A stretch of DNA of 64,000 nt from Aquilaria yunnanensis (GCA_039654915.1 CM077594.1:104980893-105044892); one strand, 5' to 3'; numbered from the stretch's first letter, positions 35,632 through 48,460 are shown. A program made the numbers and translations. The notes: generated by a model not told the origin, from the sequence alone.

Positions 35632-37173
35632 TGTTGGCCCAAATACAACCAAGAGGGGAGGTGAATTGGTTAGGTTCCAAATCAAACTAAAAATGAGTTC
35701 TTGAATCTTTAAACTTAGAGTTAATTTAAGGAAAAATAATTAACCATATTCTAACTAGAAAAAGACTACCACAATCCACCTAAATTTGCTTTGAAAGCAG
35801 CCTTTGAATTATTTTTGAAAACAAACAAGTTCAACTAAGATAGGTTGTATAAAATACCAACCAAAGATCAAGTATGTAGAGAAAAGGAGAAAAGCTTGCA
35901 CACAAAGATTTATAGACGTTCGGTCTCTCCTCTTGAGAGTCTACTCCTCCCCTAAAGTTCACCACTTGAGAGTTTTCTTCTTCACTATGAATCACAAGAG
36001 TACATACTCCTTTGGTAGTTCTCTCTACCACAACCACTCACTAGTTTTCCTAAAGGCTAACTAGAAAATTCACCAACACCCTTTCCCTCACTAGTTTTTC
36101 TAGAGGCTAACTAGAAACCTCACCAACTCAATCTCACTAAAATGGTGTTCACAAGGTTACAAAGTGGTAAGAACAATAGAAGCTCTCAAAGCTAGATAAA
36201 CAAGTGAAAACACAAGTTCTTGGCAAATATCAAGTTTGAGCTCTTTGATGATGGATTCTCTTTTCTAATTGCCAAGAATGTTTTCCCAGATGATTCTTAA
36301 TGTTTTTATACTCCAATGGATGCAAAAGAGACGTTGAAGACCGTTGCAATAATCAGAAAAGTTCCATTGAAATCTGGCGAACATTGCTGTCAATTTTGAC
36401 AGAAAATCATTTCTGTCGCCCAGTTTCACCCCGGTGAAATAATTTTACTCGATTGAAAATTCAGTCTGATAACGAAATTTAAGGTTTGACCTCCAACGGC
36501 AATATTGGTAATTAATGAGTTGTCAGCGCTTAACACACGTGGAAATTTGATGTGGCATGAATTTATAATGAATTTACAAAGATTTTTTGAACTGAAAAAT
36601 CACGCGCAAATCTAGAATCAATGTTTCACCCGGTTGAAAAATTTTCACTCGAGTGTTTTCCTGTTCCAAAACCAAAATGATTTCGAGTTCGAAAAATCAC
36701 TCTAATTTCACCTGGTTGAAAAAATTTCACTTGAGTATTTTTCTGTTCTAGAACCAAAATACTCTCGGCTTAAAAAAAATCACTCCAATTTCACCCAGTT
36801 GAAAAATTTTCACTCGAATGATTTTCTTGTCCAGAAGTAAAATGCTATCGAGTTCGAAAACTGGCTCCAGTTTCAACACGTTGAAACATTTTCACCCTGT
36901 TGAAACTGTAGCTCCAGGATTTTCTTACTTCCAAACCTTCAAACTTCAATGAATTTTTCTCCAAAATGATTTCTTCCTTCACAAGCAATGCTTGAATCAA
37001 CATAAATACTTTAAATATACTTATGAAATAATTTTCCTTCCAAAGATCAAAACTTTATCAATAAAAGACCAATGTATAAATTTTTAGGTAAAGCTTTGAA
37101 ACACATAAAACAAATATGTTTTGTTATCATCAAAATCAAATAAATGTGAGCCATGGATGGAACAAATCCAACA
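35632..37173. mobile_element. Solo LTR, 1542 bp, with CAATA target duplication
   Basis: Begins TGTTGGCCCAAATAC and ends ...AAATCCAACA, so the termini are inverted TGTTGG/CCAACA as in LTR retrotransposons. CAATA flanks both sides (35627-35631 and 37174-37178). There is no internal coding region. A single LTR with a perfect 5-bp duplication is the footprint of LTR-LTR recombination after insertion. The parent superfamily is not determinable here. Confidence 0.8.
36620..36900. repeat. Tandem palindrome-bearing repeats inside the solo LTR
   Basis: A module of about 85-95 bp recurs: TTTCACCCGGTTGAAA, then TTTTCACTCGAGTG, then a CTGTTCC/CCAAAAT segment and a TCGAGTTCGAAAA segment. The TTTCANCNNGTTGAAA core is itself near-palindromic and recurs at least four times, degrading toward 36900. 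Confidence 0.7.
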
Positions 37174-37179
37174 CAATAT

Positions 37180-37725
37180 GTAGAGACAATCGTATAAACC
37201 TATAATTATATATGTACAAAGAAACTTATACATACAATTGATTATATTAATAATAGTTTTCACAATCAGTACATTAAATATATCAATAATATATTCGGTA
37301 TCTCATTTATATATATGCTTCACATTATTTGTACATATCTCTAATTTTAGCAGGAAGTATGATTTGATGCATTTAGATCTGTTTTTTTTTATGGGAGGTT
37401 AAACTTGTGCATATGAATGAAAACATATAGGTGATCTCATTTGTACACATATTATACATTATTTGTATAGATTTTTTACTTTTTTTGTATATCAAATTTG
37501 TATATATATATTGTATCTGATTTGTATATATGTTTAATTTTAAGAGAATAAAAGATTTGATATGTTTACACTTGTTTTATGCCAGGAATGAAAATATTAG
37601 AATGCAAATATATATAAACATAAGAATATGGTGCGGATTAGACTTACCACTGCACTTAGAATTGAGTGAAGGGTTGAAAACTTGAAATTATCCCATTATT
37701 GCAAGAGTCTAACAACAACAACAAC

Positions 37726-37768
<43 letters not shown>

Positions 37769-37937
37769 TCATAGGAGCTTCTTGATTTTTTTAACGGCAT
37801 TTTAGTAGTAGCTTAATATAGTGAGATTGCATCAACAAGAGAGATCAATTTAAGATGATTATTTGATTGTTCATGTTCGCTTTCTTTCTTTTTGTTTTTT
37901 GTTCTTTAAAATTGGGCATTTTATTTTGAGTTCAACA
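37180..37937. other. Intergenic sequence with AAC/AAT microsatellite
   Basis: AT-rich. An (AAC)n-(AAT)n run occupies 37711-37766. No gene. Confidence 0.5.
37711..37766 (+). repeat. (AAC)n(AAT)n microsatellite
   Basis: Uninterrupted trinucleotide repeats, five AAC units followed by AAT units. Confidence 0.95.
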
Positions 37938-38276
37938 ATTTAGTCAATTCATTTTAACTTAAGTTAATTGACTTATTTTTACTTTTATATTTTTTTTATT
38001 TGAAATCAATTTCATTTGAAAGTCAATATTATGTAGATGGAATAATCCATTTGAAAATAAATTTTTATGATATCTTTAAATTTTTATGATTTTTTTCCTT
38101 TTTAAGGCTTTAAACTAGAAAAATTCATAAAAAATAGTAAGACTATATAAATTATATTTTAAATAGATTATTGTAGTTACATAATATTAAATTTTAATTA
38201 AATTTATTTTTAAGTGAAAAAAATATTAAAATAAACTATTTTATAATAAATTGATTTATGTTAAAATAAATTAGGT
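37938..38276. mobile_element. Palindromic AT-rich MITE, copy 3
   Basis: Third member of the family at 28478 and 34246: GTCAATATTATGTAG in the left half and ACATAATATTAAATTTT in the right half, with AACTTAAGTTAATT-type ends. Confidence 0.6.
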
Positions 38277-39650
38277 GTAAAATCCTAACAAACACTGACG
38301 TGCGCCAATGGCGGAATGGCGGATCCATGTATACGAGAAGGGCTCCATCGAGTATATGGACCCGTATTTTCTATTAAATTGTTAATAATAGATAAAATAT
38401 TATTTAGTAATTGGATCGTTTAATTTTTTATTAGACTCATATAATTTTCACTATATCTAATAAAGTAAAAAAAAATAAGTATCCTTTACCTAAAAAAAAA
38501 TGGGAAAGGGGTTAGGTTCTCACTATAAATGATTTTTTAAAGATAAAAATTTTACACTTTCTCCTAAATTTTCATATATTTTTCTACTTAGACCTTGAAC
38601 ATTTTTCCTACTTTTCTTTTCTCTTCAAACACATAGAAAAATTAAAGAGCTACTCTAACACATAACAAAGTCAATAGATCAATAGTGAAGAAATACATAA
38701 TTTTAATGTGTAAATGGGGAATTTGTCTTTTAAATTCTATAATGAATACATATCTCAATATCTATTTTCATAATTCATATATAATTTTATAACTCTAGTT
38801 GAAGTTGTTTAACCAATAATAAAAAATAGATGCTAAATCTGAATATGTTTTAAATATTTTCTTCTAAAAATAATTTTTCATCATTTATTTTGTACATGTA
38901 AATTTGTATGTTTTGTTATGTAATGTTATTATTTAGCATTTATATATGTGAATGGACCCTTTATTAGCCTACATGCTCGCATCTTGTATTAGTCATGATC
39001 CGAACTTTTTCCAAACCGTACTTGAAATATTTAGGGAAGTTACATTCGTACATATATGTGATCGCTTGGTCCAGTAGTAGAAGCGGGCTAATTCTCTCTT
39101 TCTTCTGATGGAAGTCACATATACGATTTTGGCCAAATAAATAGAGTACGTGCTGACATAAAAAAGTAGTGGATTACAAATGTGCTCATAATATAGTAAG
39201 AGGATGTTTTAGTTCAAAGATTTTTAAAATGCTTGGAATGTATTAATGATTTTGTAGATTATTTTTTTTTATATTTAGAAGCAAAGTAGAGTAAAATTTT
39301 TTAGAGTAAAATCCCACAAATTTAAAAGACAAAAACATTGAGTACCAATGATATGGAAAAGAATTCAAACCATATCGTTTTTTTTTAGATTGAGAGAATA
39401 ATCCCTTGAATCCTTTTTTTCCCAGTGAAGGTCATCCAATCACAATTTTCTGGAAAGTAACTTTCCTACCTCCAAGTGCAGGAAAATTATTTTATATTAA
39501 ACTATAAATGAAACATCTTTTTTTGAAAAATAAGAACCCAAAAGATAATTTTTCTCAATCTAACCAAGTACAATCTTGTTTGGATTAATTTTTCTCACTA
39601 TTGTTAGTCTATCACTTTTATCTTTGTTATTTGACGGGTTGTTACTTTCC
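38277..39650. other. AT-rich intergenic sequence
   Basis: A GGCGGATCCATG stretch at about 38329 resembles the terminus of some plant hAT elements, but I found no matching right end. No gene. Confidence 0.4.
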
Positions 39651-39654
39651 AAAA

Positions 39655-42200
39655 CATTGCTTGATGATACCAACCCAAAAAGGTAGGTCCTTGTAGTTCA
39701 TATTGAGCCCTCAAATCTATTCAAATCAACCATGTCCAAGAGCCTCTTAAACCCAACGGTTAAGCTGACCTATATAAGCTTAGTAGCCTTCACCAACAAG
39801 AAGGTAAGCACAAGATAGGTCTCACAAAGGGACAACTGTCCCTCAAATCCAAGGGCTCATATGCTATGGGGATCAACTGAATAATCCAACTGTCCTCATT
39901 GCACATAACTCTTCCTTCAAGGCCTATATAAAAGCATCGCATTGTTCATTTATGAGGTAATAATGTTAAGGCTTTGCTAGGCCAAAGTAAAGATTTACAA
40001 GGTAAGTTTAATTTTTTTAAGTTTAAGAAATTTATTTACACACTTAATAGTTCAATTAGTGAATTAATGTAGTGTATAATTAAGGAAATGGCCATTTGAC
40101 TAAGGTTAGCTCAAAAGGGCACAATAGTAATTTTTGCCCAAGAAAATCCTATTTTAGGTCACGGATGTGTTTGAACTATGGGATTAAAGATATCAAAAAA
40201 TATTTGTAGTTCCTAGTTCAAATGACATTTATGAAGTAGAGAAAAAAAGACTTTATAAGGCGTTGGGACCCAAATGGCATTATTAAGAAAGGTAGGGGAT
40301 CCGAGAGATATTAAAGGGAGAATAAAAACAAAGAAGGGCTTTGGTTTGCTCATTTCTTCCCATACAAATGCAGCAGCTCTAAGTTCCAAACCTCATCTCT
40401 ATCAAATTCTTGTAAAATTGAAGCTCAAGAAGGTGATTTCTTGAAGCAACTAGCTCGATTAAGCTTAAGGAGGCAATAAAGCACATTCCTATCCTTGGTA
40501 AGCTTTAATTCTTATATTTGAGTTAAGGTTTAGGGTTTTACTAAGTGAATGAGGGCTTGGGTGTGTTGTATGATTGAATTCTAAGCTTAAATTTGACTTA
40601 TGAAGGTTGAATAACAAGTTACAAGTGCAAATGTGCAAAGGTGGTTCAAGAGTTATGGTTTGTGATCCTCTAAAAGGTAAGGGCGTGTGAATGCTAATTT
40701 CATGCATATTACTCATAATACGATCATATTCTAAGTGTTTTATGCTTTGATAATTAATTTTTCTAGGCTTGAGCCAAGGCTACATTGATTTGTAAGAGTT
40801 TGGTGCAAGTGTGCTTGTGTGAACATGGAAAGTTTATGACTTGTGATATTGAAATTGGTAAGAAATTTTCATGTTTCCAAGTATTTATATGATGCATTGA
40901 CATGTCTTCTAATATGTGTGCAAGTTAGGAGTTGGTTGCTAATGGATTGGTTTAAGTTTAAGGGCTTGAAGGAGCTTGATATGCAAGAAAGCCCGAAAAC
41001 AGGGGATGGCATGGCTTCGCAACATTGGGCTGCCACAAGGAGAGTAGAGTGATTTGGCCGTTGGCACCGCAACATCGAGGTGCATTCCTCCTCAAGTTAT
41101 GGTAGCCTTAAGGGTACTCCAACACATCGGTTTCAAAGCATGTACCAATCTAAGGTGTTTTGAACCTTTGGTTGAGTTTTAAACTGCTCCTAAGTTCATA
41201 TAAATGCATATGTTAAAGAGTCAAGTGATGGTCAAGTAAAAGCTTAAGGTCTAAGAAAGATATTGAGACCTTAAGAGTGACTAGGGTATTAAGTACCTAA
41301 AAAAGGCTTCAAATTTCAAAAAGTACCCTAACTAAGTTACCTAACTTAGTAAGTTAAACCGTCAAGCTAAGTTAAACTTTTGTACAATGTGATAAAAGAA
41401 ATAAGTAGCAAGTTAAAGTTGCTAAAACAAGGCTATTGTTTTGTGAGTTAGGACTAGGTTGAGGATGGATACCCACCATAGGACTCAATTATTGGTTATT
41501 AGTTAAGACCTCAAGATATATCCAGCTCGCATCAAGAAGCATTTATATATTATTATATAATTGCATGTCTTAAAATTTTACCTCATATGATTTAATTCCT
41601 TACTGAAAATTATTGAATTCCCACAATTCTAAGTGTCATATTATGCAGATTCTACTAGTGTGAATTATAGCACCCAGCAAGTGGGTTGCTAAGAAAGTTC
41701 TGACTACAGCTACTAAATACTTGAATCATATTTGATTCTAAGTTATTTGATTAGCAATTTATATGCTAAACTAAGTGTTTGATTGTGGCCTTCTTAGTTG
41801 TGGGCCAAGTACACGGGGAAGTCAGGTTTTTATCTTGGAAGTTACAAGCTCAGGTGGGAAACATCATTTTGAGGTCTCATATTAGATCTTTGTGAATATA
41901 GTTTGATACTTGTGTACCTAGTGGCCTCTAGTATAGGATATTCTGTTAGACTTTAGAGTGCACATACACAAATTGTTGCTTTTGAATGTGTATAAAGACA
42001 ATGAATGTATATAAAGTTGATACTTGAAGTGTAAATAAATTTTGTTTTATAACTTTGATGTTGTGTTTTATGTTTATGCTTTTTACTATGCCATACCAAA
42101 TTATGCATTGGTTTGTTCTTTATAACTCGAGAATTGCTGAAGTTAACCTTGCATAGTGCATACTTCTAGTGTAATGAACTAGTAGCATATAAGTTTTAAT
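39655..42200. mobile_element. Probable LTR-retrotransposon LTR remnants
   Basis: Contains a TATA-like CCTATATAAAAGC at about 39922. A long non-coding region follows (TGTAGTGTATAATTAAGG at 40068, GCTCATTTCTTCCC and GCAGCAGCTC near 40350) with the composition and motif order usual in long plant gypsy LTRs. No coding region, paired LTR, primer site or target duplication could be identified. A decayed non-coding transcript is an alternative. Limits are approximate. Confidence 0.35.
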
Positions 42201-43955
42201 TCACACAAGTATCAACTTAGCCAATTGCAACTAAGAATGGGACTACTAAATCCCAATTTAATTAATGGCTCTTGGTTGGCCCCACACTGGGGTAAATCAA
42301 TGACCCTTACAAATAAGCACTTTCACTTAAACCCTCTCATTTTAAAATATTTCATTTGTTTCGCATTAATTGAGCATTTTATCGTTTTTTATTTGAGTTT
42401 GGTTTGAACGTATTCATGTTAATATGTATTAAAAAAATTCTTAAAAAAAATGTTTAGAAACTATAATCTTTAAAGTTTCATTTTGATATAAAATATTCAT
42501 ATTTTTATAATAAATTTTGAAAGAAATAAAATCATGAAATCATAAATTTTAAATAGTAAAAATGTCAGTTTTTGTGAAAGCGGGGAAATAATACTTACTT
42601 GAGTGCTAAAGTACTTTTCGCTCTTGGCTTAGTAGTTAAGGGCCTAAGGGGACATAAGAGAGGTTTAAAATTTGAATCCTGACATCCATATACCCTATAA
42701 CATGACTCATAAAAGTTGGTTCAGTTGTCACTTTGGTACCAAAAAAACTAACATGGCTCTCGGCCTTATTACTATAATAGTATACTTCCATTAGTAAATT
42801 TGTATAATGCTTCTAAATACTAAAAAAAGATAAAATAAAGTAGTTTGCGCATATTCTCGTTGTTGGCCCTTTTTTTTCAGATACTCATAGTTCAACGCCC
42901 AACCCGCAGCTTCAGAGGGCAGAGCATCATCATTACTCTTCTAAATCGGAATTTAAAAGAATTTTAATAAAAGAATTAAACGCTCCCAGAAACCTATTGA
43001 AAAGAATAATTCAAGCTGTTACAACTTGAAATAATCAATTGAAAGAATGATAAATACGTCAAACACTTCCAGAATTCAAAATAGTACTTGATTGGAGAGA
43101 ACGGAGTCAACAGAGACAGTGGCATTACAGTAAATGCGACATGTATAGATGGATAGGTTTTGGTGGGGTTGAAAATTCGACGCCCATTTGAAGCGGCAGC
43201 CGGCAAGCGGTGTGAAGAGAAGAGAGGGAGTCATAGATACGTGTTTGAACACGCTGATTTAGATTTATCAAGACATCTCATTCTCATTTCTTAAGCAAAC
43301 CATGTAAAAAGGATGCAACTCCAGCCTCCAGTCCCATCCATCACCGCGAAGCCTGACCCCACCAGCAAGCATACTTTATAGCTACCATTTCATTCATTTA
43401 CGTTTTAGCACATGACGATTTGGTGTTCTAGATCCGGCTTCGCCCCTGGTCTGTTAGAGGAAACTTCGCTGGGTCGTGGGCCAGTCCGGAGACTGGCCCA
43501 ATCACACACAGCCCATTCAATCGGCCTGTATGGGCTGGCTTGGACTCAGGCTGGATGTTCTTCAAAAGAAGCTGTTTGCTGCGCTGGATAGCGCCGGGTC
43601 CGGTTATGGTCGTTTCCTCCCAAGGCCCATGTTTGCCGCATTAAAAAAACCAAGGTACCTTTCCATATTCAAGAGAAACAAAACGATATCCGCTAAACAC
43701 CAAAACTAAACAAAAGAAAATGTACCCAAGGAGTGTTTAGGGTGCGGTTTTGACCGGTTTCACTTTAAACCTAAATTGCGCCATATGGAAATTGGGACTT
43801 GGGAGTCATCTTTGACACAACAACCATCATATTTACAGAGAGCATACACATTCTGATATCTGAAAACCAAAGTATCCCTTTTCACCACCCAGTTTTTTTT
43901 TTTAAAACAAGAGGTCAAATGTTCGAAAATATCTCGCTGGAAGGACCAGTATCAT
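42201..43955. other. Intergenic sequence downstream of the GDPD gene
   Basis: No gene. 43300-43640 is GC-richer with a short plus-strand frame lacking any known domain. The DNA just below 43956 is probably the GDPD 3' UTR. Confidence 0.45.
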
Positions 43956-46872
43956 CTAGTGCTGTATCAATTCAGGAATGAGCTTTAAAAGAAACGCAAG
44001 CTCATTTTGTGAAAACCGAGGCTGTGGTTTCTCCTGAATTTTCTCGCCCCTGCCACCTACCAAATCCTCCCCCTCATTCGCCACGCTAGAAGGCTTCATC
44101 ATTGCTCCTACCGCCTCGGTTATGTCCTGGACGAAATCAAATATCACCCCATCGATTCCCATCAGATGTTGCATGTACACTGCCTCCGCCACATTGCTGC
44201 AAAAATAATCAATTGGGCTAAGTACATTAAATATAAATCACATAAATCACCTATAAACAAATCCACACAAATTCTATATAGAAATTTATGATTTACATAG
44301 CAATACCCCCAAAAGTTAATAATACGTCAAATATATCACTTTTACTGTCTGTCACAATCATAGAACAATATGGTATCAAAATTCAATTCAATGAGAATTA
44401 TTTGAAAGTGCTAGAACTCAAAAGTTATTAGTACAAGTGCTATATTTTTACCATGATCCACATAGCAAGAAGTATGGTATCGAACATGACCCAAAAGTTA
44501 TTAGGACGTCCACTATATCACGATCATTATTTTTCACAATCACAGAAAAATACGATATCACGATTTAACTCAATGAGAGTTATTTAGAAGTACCAAGCAC
44601 ACAAAATTATTAGTAAAAGCCCTATACTTTTACCATGATTTGGAAGAACTGAGCACACAAAATTTATTAGTAGTAGGGCCTCCAATGTATCACTCACACT
44701 ATGATCATAGAAATGCATGGTATCAAAATCTAACTTGAGACTTATTTATAAGTAGTAGGTATCCAAAAGTTTTTAGTACAAACCATATATTTTCATCATT
44801 ATTCATATAGCAACGAAGAGTCGGTATTGGACATGACACAAAAGTTACTAGCACATCCAATGTACTACAGTACAAACCATATATTTTCATCATGATTCAT
44901 ATTGCAACGAAGAGTTGGCATTGGACATGAACCAAAAGTTACTAGCACATCCAATGTACTACTCTTACTATCAGTCACAATCACAAAAAATATGTATCAA
45001 AATTTAACCCGATCAAAGCTATTTTTAAGTATTAGATGCTACTCTCACCATCAATCACATTCGAAGTTCGGTCATACATGACTTCATTAAAATTACTATC
45101 AATCTTGTACCAGAAACTATCACTACCACTCATATTGTATGGGCCAACGAAAAATATTAACCATGTATCATCACAGGACAATTCACAGGGCCGCCGAGGG
45201 AACTAGAAAACTTACTTCAATTTTCCATATGTGAGGAGAGAGAGCTTGGACTCTTTGATCTTGGTCACAGCTCCAGGGTTTCTGAACACGCCTTTGACCT
45301 CAGAGACAATGCCTTGTAAGCCTCCATCCAGGCAAAGCTTTATAGCTTCCTCCAGGGAATTCCTCCTCACATCATAGTATATCTCTGTACCACCATTTGT
45401 CAAGAAGAAAACAGGGTACAAGCTCTGCAACTTCCTCACAAGCAAAGCAGCATCTGGCTGGAAACTCGAGAAAATTATCGGCCTTTCTTTAGCACATTCA
45501 AACACAACCTGTCACGCCACAAAAACTACAGATTAGATTGGCATTGTGGTGCTGTGTTCACCGGCTAAAGTACAGCAGTGAACTAAATGTGAAAGAGAAG
45601 TCGGTGGATTCCAAATAAGTGTACCTTTAAGATGGCTTGGAGGACGCGGAAGAGATAATCTTGTTCATAAACGATATTGTCATCAAATTTCAACTCGATA
45701 TTGAAACCCAATTTGGGATCAACTCTTTGGAAGGCTTCTTCGAGTGTGCAAAGAGGGTCATCTACTTCAACGTTCCACTCCACTATTTTGCCGTCTTTGG
45801 TTTTGCGCAACAGAGTTTTCCCCACTTTTCCTTCTTCCTTTTGGGGCCCGTAGGCCAGGACTTCTGCCAGACACTGCTCCGTTACTCTTTTCTCAAAGAT
45901 GGTACCCTGCAATAGTTCAGAAAGAAAAACAGGGTGACTAAGTTGTTACTTTCAAAAGACAAAGGGACTTGATTGAGAACAAAAATAGAAATTGATGTTA
46001 GTGGGACTTACGTCATCCATGGAGAAGATAAAGTTGTCGTGGAAAATGACTGGGCACTCATCCTTCGTAACCTATACGAACCACAGTCTTTAGTTATTTT
46101 TTCTGTAAGCTAAAATATAAGCATAAGTTTGGCTAAATCACATTTGTTTTAAAATTAAAACAAAAAGCCAAATTCACCGGTCAAAACTTCTCGGACTACG
46201 TACACAAAAGCCCTTTCACTTGACTCGCTGGGGCAATTTACCCCTTGAACTGTGAGAATACATGCATTAATAATTCTATTTTATCAAACAGATTACGGAC
46301 ACGTGTGGGCAATAAAACAGGTCCGGCGCGGCGACCATACGACGCGGTCCCAAAAAAAAAAAAAAAACAGGAAAGAGAGAAAACCATCCGCTCTTTCAGA
46401 TCAAAAGAAAGACAAGATCACGGAAAATCCAAAAGGTCATAGACAAGCATTTTTCTGAAGAGATTGAAGAAGAGGAGGGAACGTGTAATTACCTGAACGT
46501 CGAACTCGATGAAGTCGACGGGAAATTTTGCGGCGGCGTTGAAAGATGCGATGGAGTTTTCCTTAACAAGCCTCATTCTCTTGTCGGAGCTCTGGAAGTT
46601 GTTCATACCGTTCCCGCGGTGACCCACCAGAAGAAACTTCGGGATCTTAAACGACGTCGTTCTGTTCAACTCCACCCCTGAAAAGCAGAAAGGGGCAAAA
46701 AACCAATCAAGCCAAATTGATTACGATCAAATAAAAAACACGGAGTCAATCATGATTACTATCAGGATTGATGACCTTGAGGAAAACGGGTGGAGCAGAG
46801 AGAGAGGGATGCATTTTCGGGGACGACATCGAGGGAAGGGACGTCGGAGACGTGAACGGCCTTAAGAGCCAT
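43956..46872 (-). CDS. GDPD1: Glycerophosphodiester phosphodiesterase, GDPD1 type, 385 aa
   Basis: Six exons on the minus strand: 46872-46776, 46677-46493, 46071-46012, 45906-45625, 45508-45216 and 44196-43956, all GT-AG, summing to 385 codons plus stop. The enzyme hydrolyses glycerophosphodiesters such as glycerophosphocholine to glycerol-3-phosphate and an alcohol. In plants this supports phosphate recycling, and the Arabidopsis GDPD1 relative is plastidic. The N terminus MALKAVHVSDVPSLD and the C terminus FLLKLIPELIQH match that clade closely. Catalytic residues are visible: H52-R53 in VGHRGNGMN, E90 and D92 in FIEFDVQ, and H105-D106 in IFHD. The GGTEIYYDVRRNSLEEA and GLQGIVSEVKGVFRNP blocks follow. 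The ATG at 46872 gives the conserved N terminus. Intron 5 is long (1019 bp) and filled with tandem repeats. Assignment among GDPD1/2/3 paralogues is not certain. Confidence 0.95.
44310..45030. repeat. Diverged tandem repeats in GDPD intron 5
   Basis: Recurring modules built from AAAAGTTA-TAG-AC, ATATATCAC, TCACAATCA-AGAA, ATGGTATCAAAAT and TTTACCATGATCCA/TTTTCATCATGATTCA repeat about four times at irregular spacing of roughly 170-190 bp. Within it, a 94-bp unit is directly duplicated (44775-44868 and 44869-44962) with only a few differences. Confidence 0.75.
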
Positions 46873-47007
46873 GGCCAGGGGGGCTGATCGGAGAAAAGTG
46901 AAACAAGAAAACTTCGTTTTCGTTAAAGTTTTCTTGTCGGTCGTATTATTCAGGACAGGGAGGGATTTGGGGGGTTTGTCTTGCGAGGATAGGATTTGGA
47001 AGGAGCG

Positions 47008-47017
47008 ATTTATTTAA
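47008..47017 (-). promoter_or_regulatory. Candidate TATA box of the GDPD gene
   Basis: The minus strand reads TTAAATAAAT about 140 bp before the GDPD ATG, a plausible core-promoter position. The upstream DNA turns AT-rich beyond it. No transcript evidence is available. Confidence 0.35.
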
Positions 47018-47378
47018 GGAGACGAGCACCAAAGAGGGCTAGATCTCTCTCACGTAGAATATTCCCTCCGCCATGCATCGGCATTATTCTCTGGATATTC
47101 GTTCCGTGATAACGCCACGCTGGTTCCGTCAACGTAGTACAAAATTATCGAGTTTAATTAATATCCAAATTTCAAATTTAGACTGTTAATTAGGTTAGAA
47201 GCGTAATTGCAAAAAAAAAAAAAAAACAAAAGTTCGCTTTGCCTGAATTTGTCTAGAAGTTACTTTTGAGGTTTTCCATGTCATTTTCTGAAATTTTCTC
47301 AAACAATCACCTTATGAGGTTTTATTAGCTCAAATGCACTTGTAAACTAATTATCTAGTTACAAGCGTCTATAACATA

Positions 47379-47613
47379 CTATCTTCGTCCCATATTCTTT
47401 GCACCATTTGACTTTTTTATATAGTTTGACTTGAATTTATTCATATTAGTATTTGTTAGAAACTTTTTTTGAAAATAATATTTAAAAACTATATGTCTTA
47501 ATTTATCATTCTTATATAAAATTTCTTCATTTATATACTAAAATATTGAAAATAAAAAATCATATATTAATTACTGTAAAGTAAATAATACAAAAAATAT
47601 GGGACGAAGGGAG
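47379..47613. mobile_element. Stowaway-like MITE
   Basis: 235 bp with termini CTATCTTCGTCCCATA and, as complement of the right end, CTCCCTTCGTCCCATA, flanked by TA (47377-47378 and 47614-47615). These are the diagnostic ends of Tc1/mariner-type Stowaway elements. It lies about 360 bp upstream of the GDPD TATA candidate. Confidence 0.8.
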
Positions 47614-47877
47614 TATTTTTTAATACACGAGCTAGTGCTCTTTATAATTTTCCATGTTGAGAGGAAATAGAAAACTTATATTCAATTCTAGGCCAAAAAT
47701 AATTTTTTATTTTCTTAGTTAAAGTTAATGAGCCTTTGCAATAACGTTTGCCATTTGATTGCCTATCATCACTAGATGGATGGTTAGGGTATTTTCTCTT
47801 GATCTTGAATTGCTTAAACCCAAATTTTGAGACTTGATTGAGTTTGGTCGATTTGAAATTCGAATTACTGGTAATTA

Positions 47878-48460
47878 CTCCCCCCGTCCCTAATTGTTTG
47901 GAATGTTTGGATTCTCATGCATATCGAGTAAGGGCAAGAGTAGCCCTCGGTTACCAAGTTTACCCCTTTTGCCCTGCAGATCAACCATACCCAGCCAACC
48001 TCCTTGCTTTTGACCCTGTCGTCCGTTTCACAGTCGCGTCGATTTGTCATCTGTCTTGACCCCCGCCTTACCTTTCTGACCTCTTTGCTTTCAACCCCAT
48101 TGTCTGTTTCATCATCCTGTTGATCTGTCGGCCATCACCTCGATTTGTCGATTTGTCTGGTTGATTTGTTGCTCATCGTGTCGATTTTGCCATCCATTTG
48201 CCACTGTCAATTTGTCATGTCCCTCTCCGAAATCTGTCACCTCCTTCCCGCACTCTAGTTGTTGCCATTGCTTTCATTTGATGTTCCATGTTGAGTTTGG
48301 AGGAGAGAATTGAAGGTGGAAGAGTGGAATTGAGTGATAAGAAAATGAAAGGTATAATTGTAAAAGTAAATGGTAAAATTTACTAGAAAGGGAAATGTTT
48401 TAAAGAATTTGGAACAACCCAAAATAAAAATAGTTACAAATAATATGATATGGAGGAAGT
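47878..48460. mobile_element. Enlarged Stowaway-like element with GC-rich interior
   Basis: The left end CTCCCCCCGTCCCTAATTG and the complement of the right end CTTCCTCCATATCATATTA match imperfectly. TA flanks the left end; the right flank reads TG. The interior is GC-rich with repeated TCGATTTGTC / TTGATTTGTTG words, unlike a normal MITE of 200-300 bp. It is either a MITE that acquired foreign sequence or two chance ends. Confidence 0.45.

Noticed and set aside
37711..37766. Trinucleotide repeat considered as a possible CRISPR-like array
   Set aside because: It is a simple AAC/AAT microsatellite without spacers, and the DNA is from a plant nucleus.
40489..41075. Short frames and possible introns in 40 to 42 kb considered as a gene
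   Set aside because: No domain, no consistent coding phase between candidate exons. The sequence character fits a decayed LTR better.
43200..43400. Possible microRNA precursor near 43350 (complement begins GGGGTCAGGCTTCGC)
   Set aside because: Superficial likeness to miR166 only. Mismatches fall in the core and no complementary arm is present to form the hairpin.
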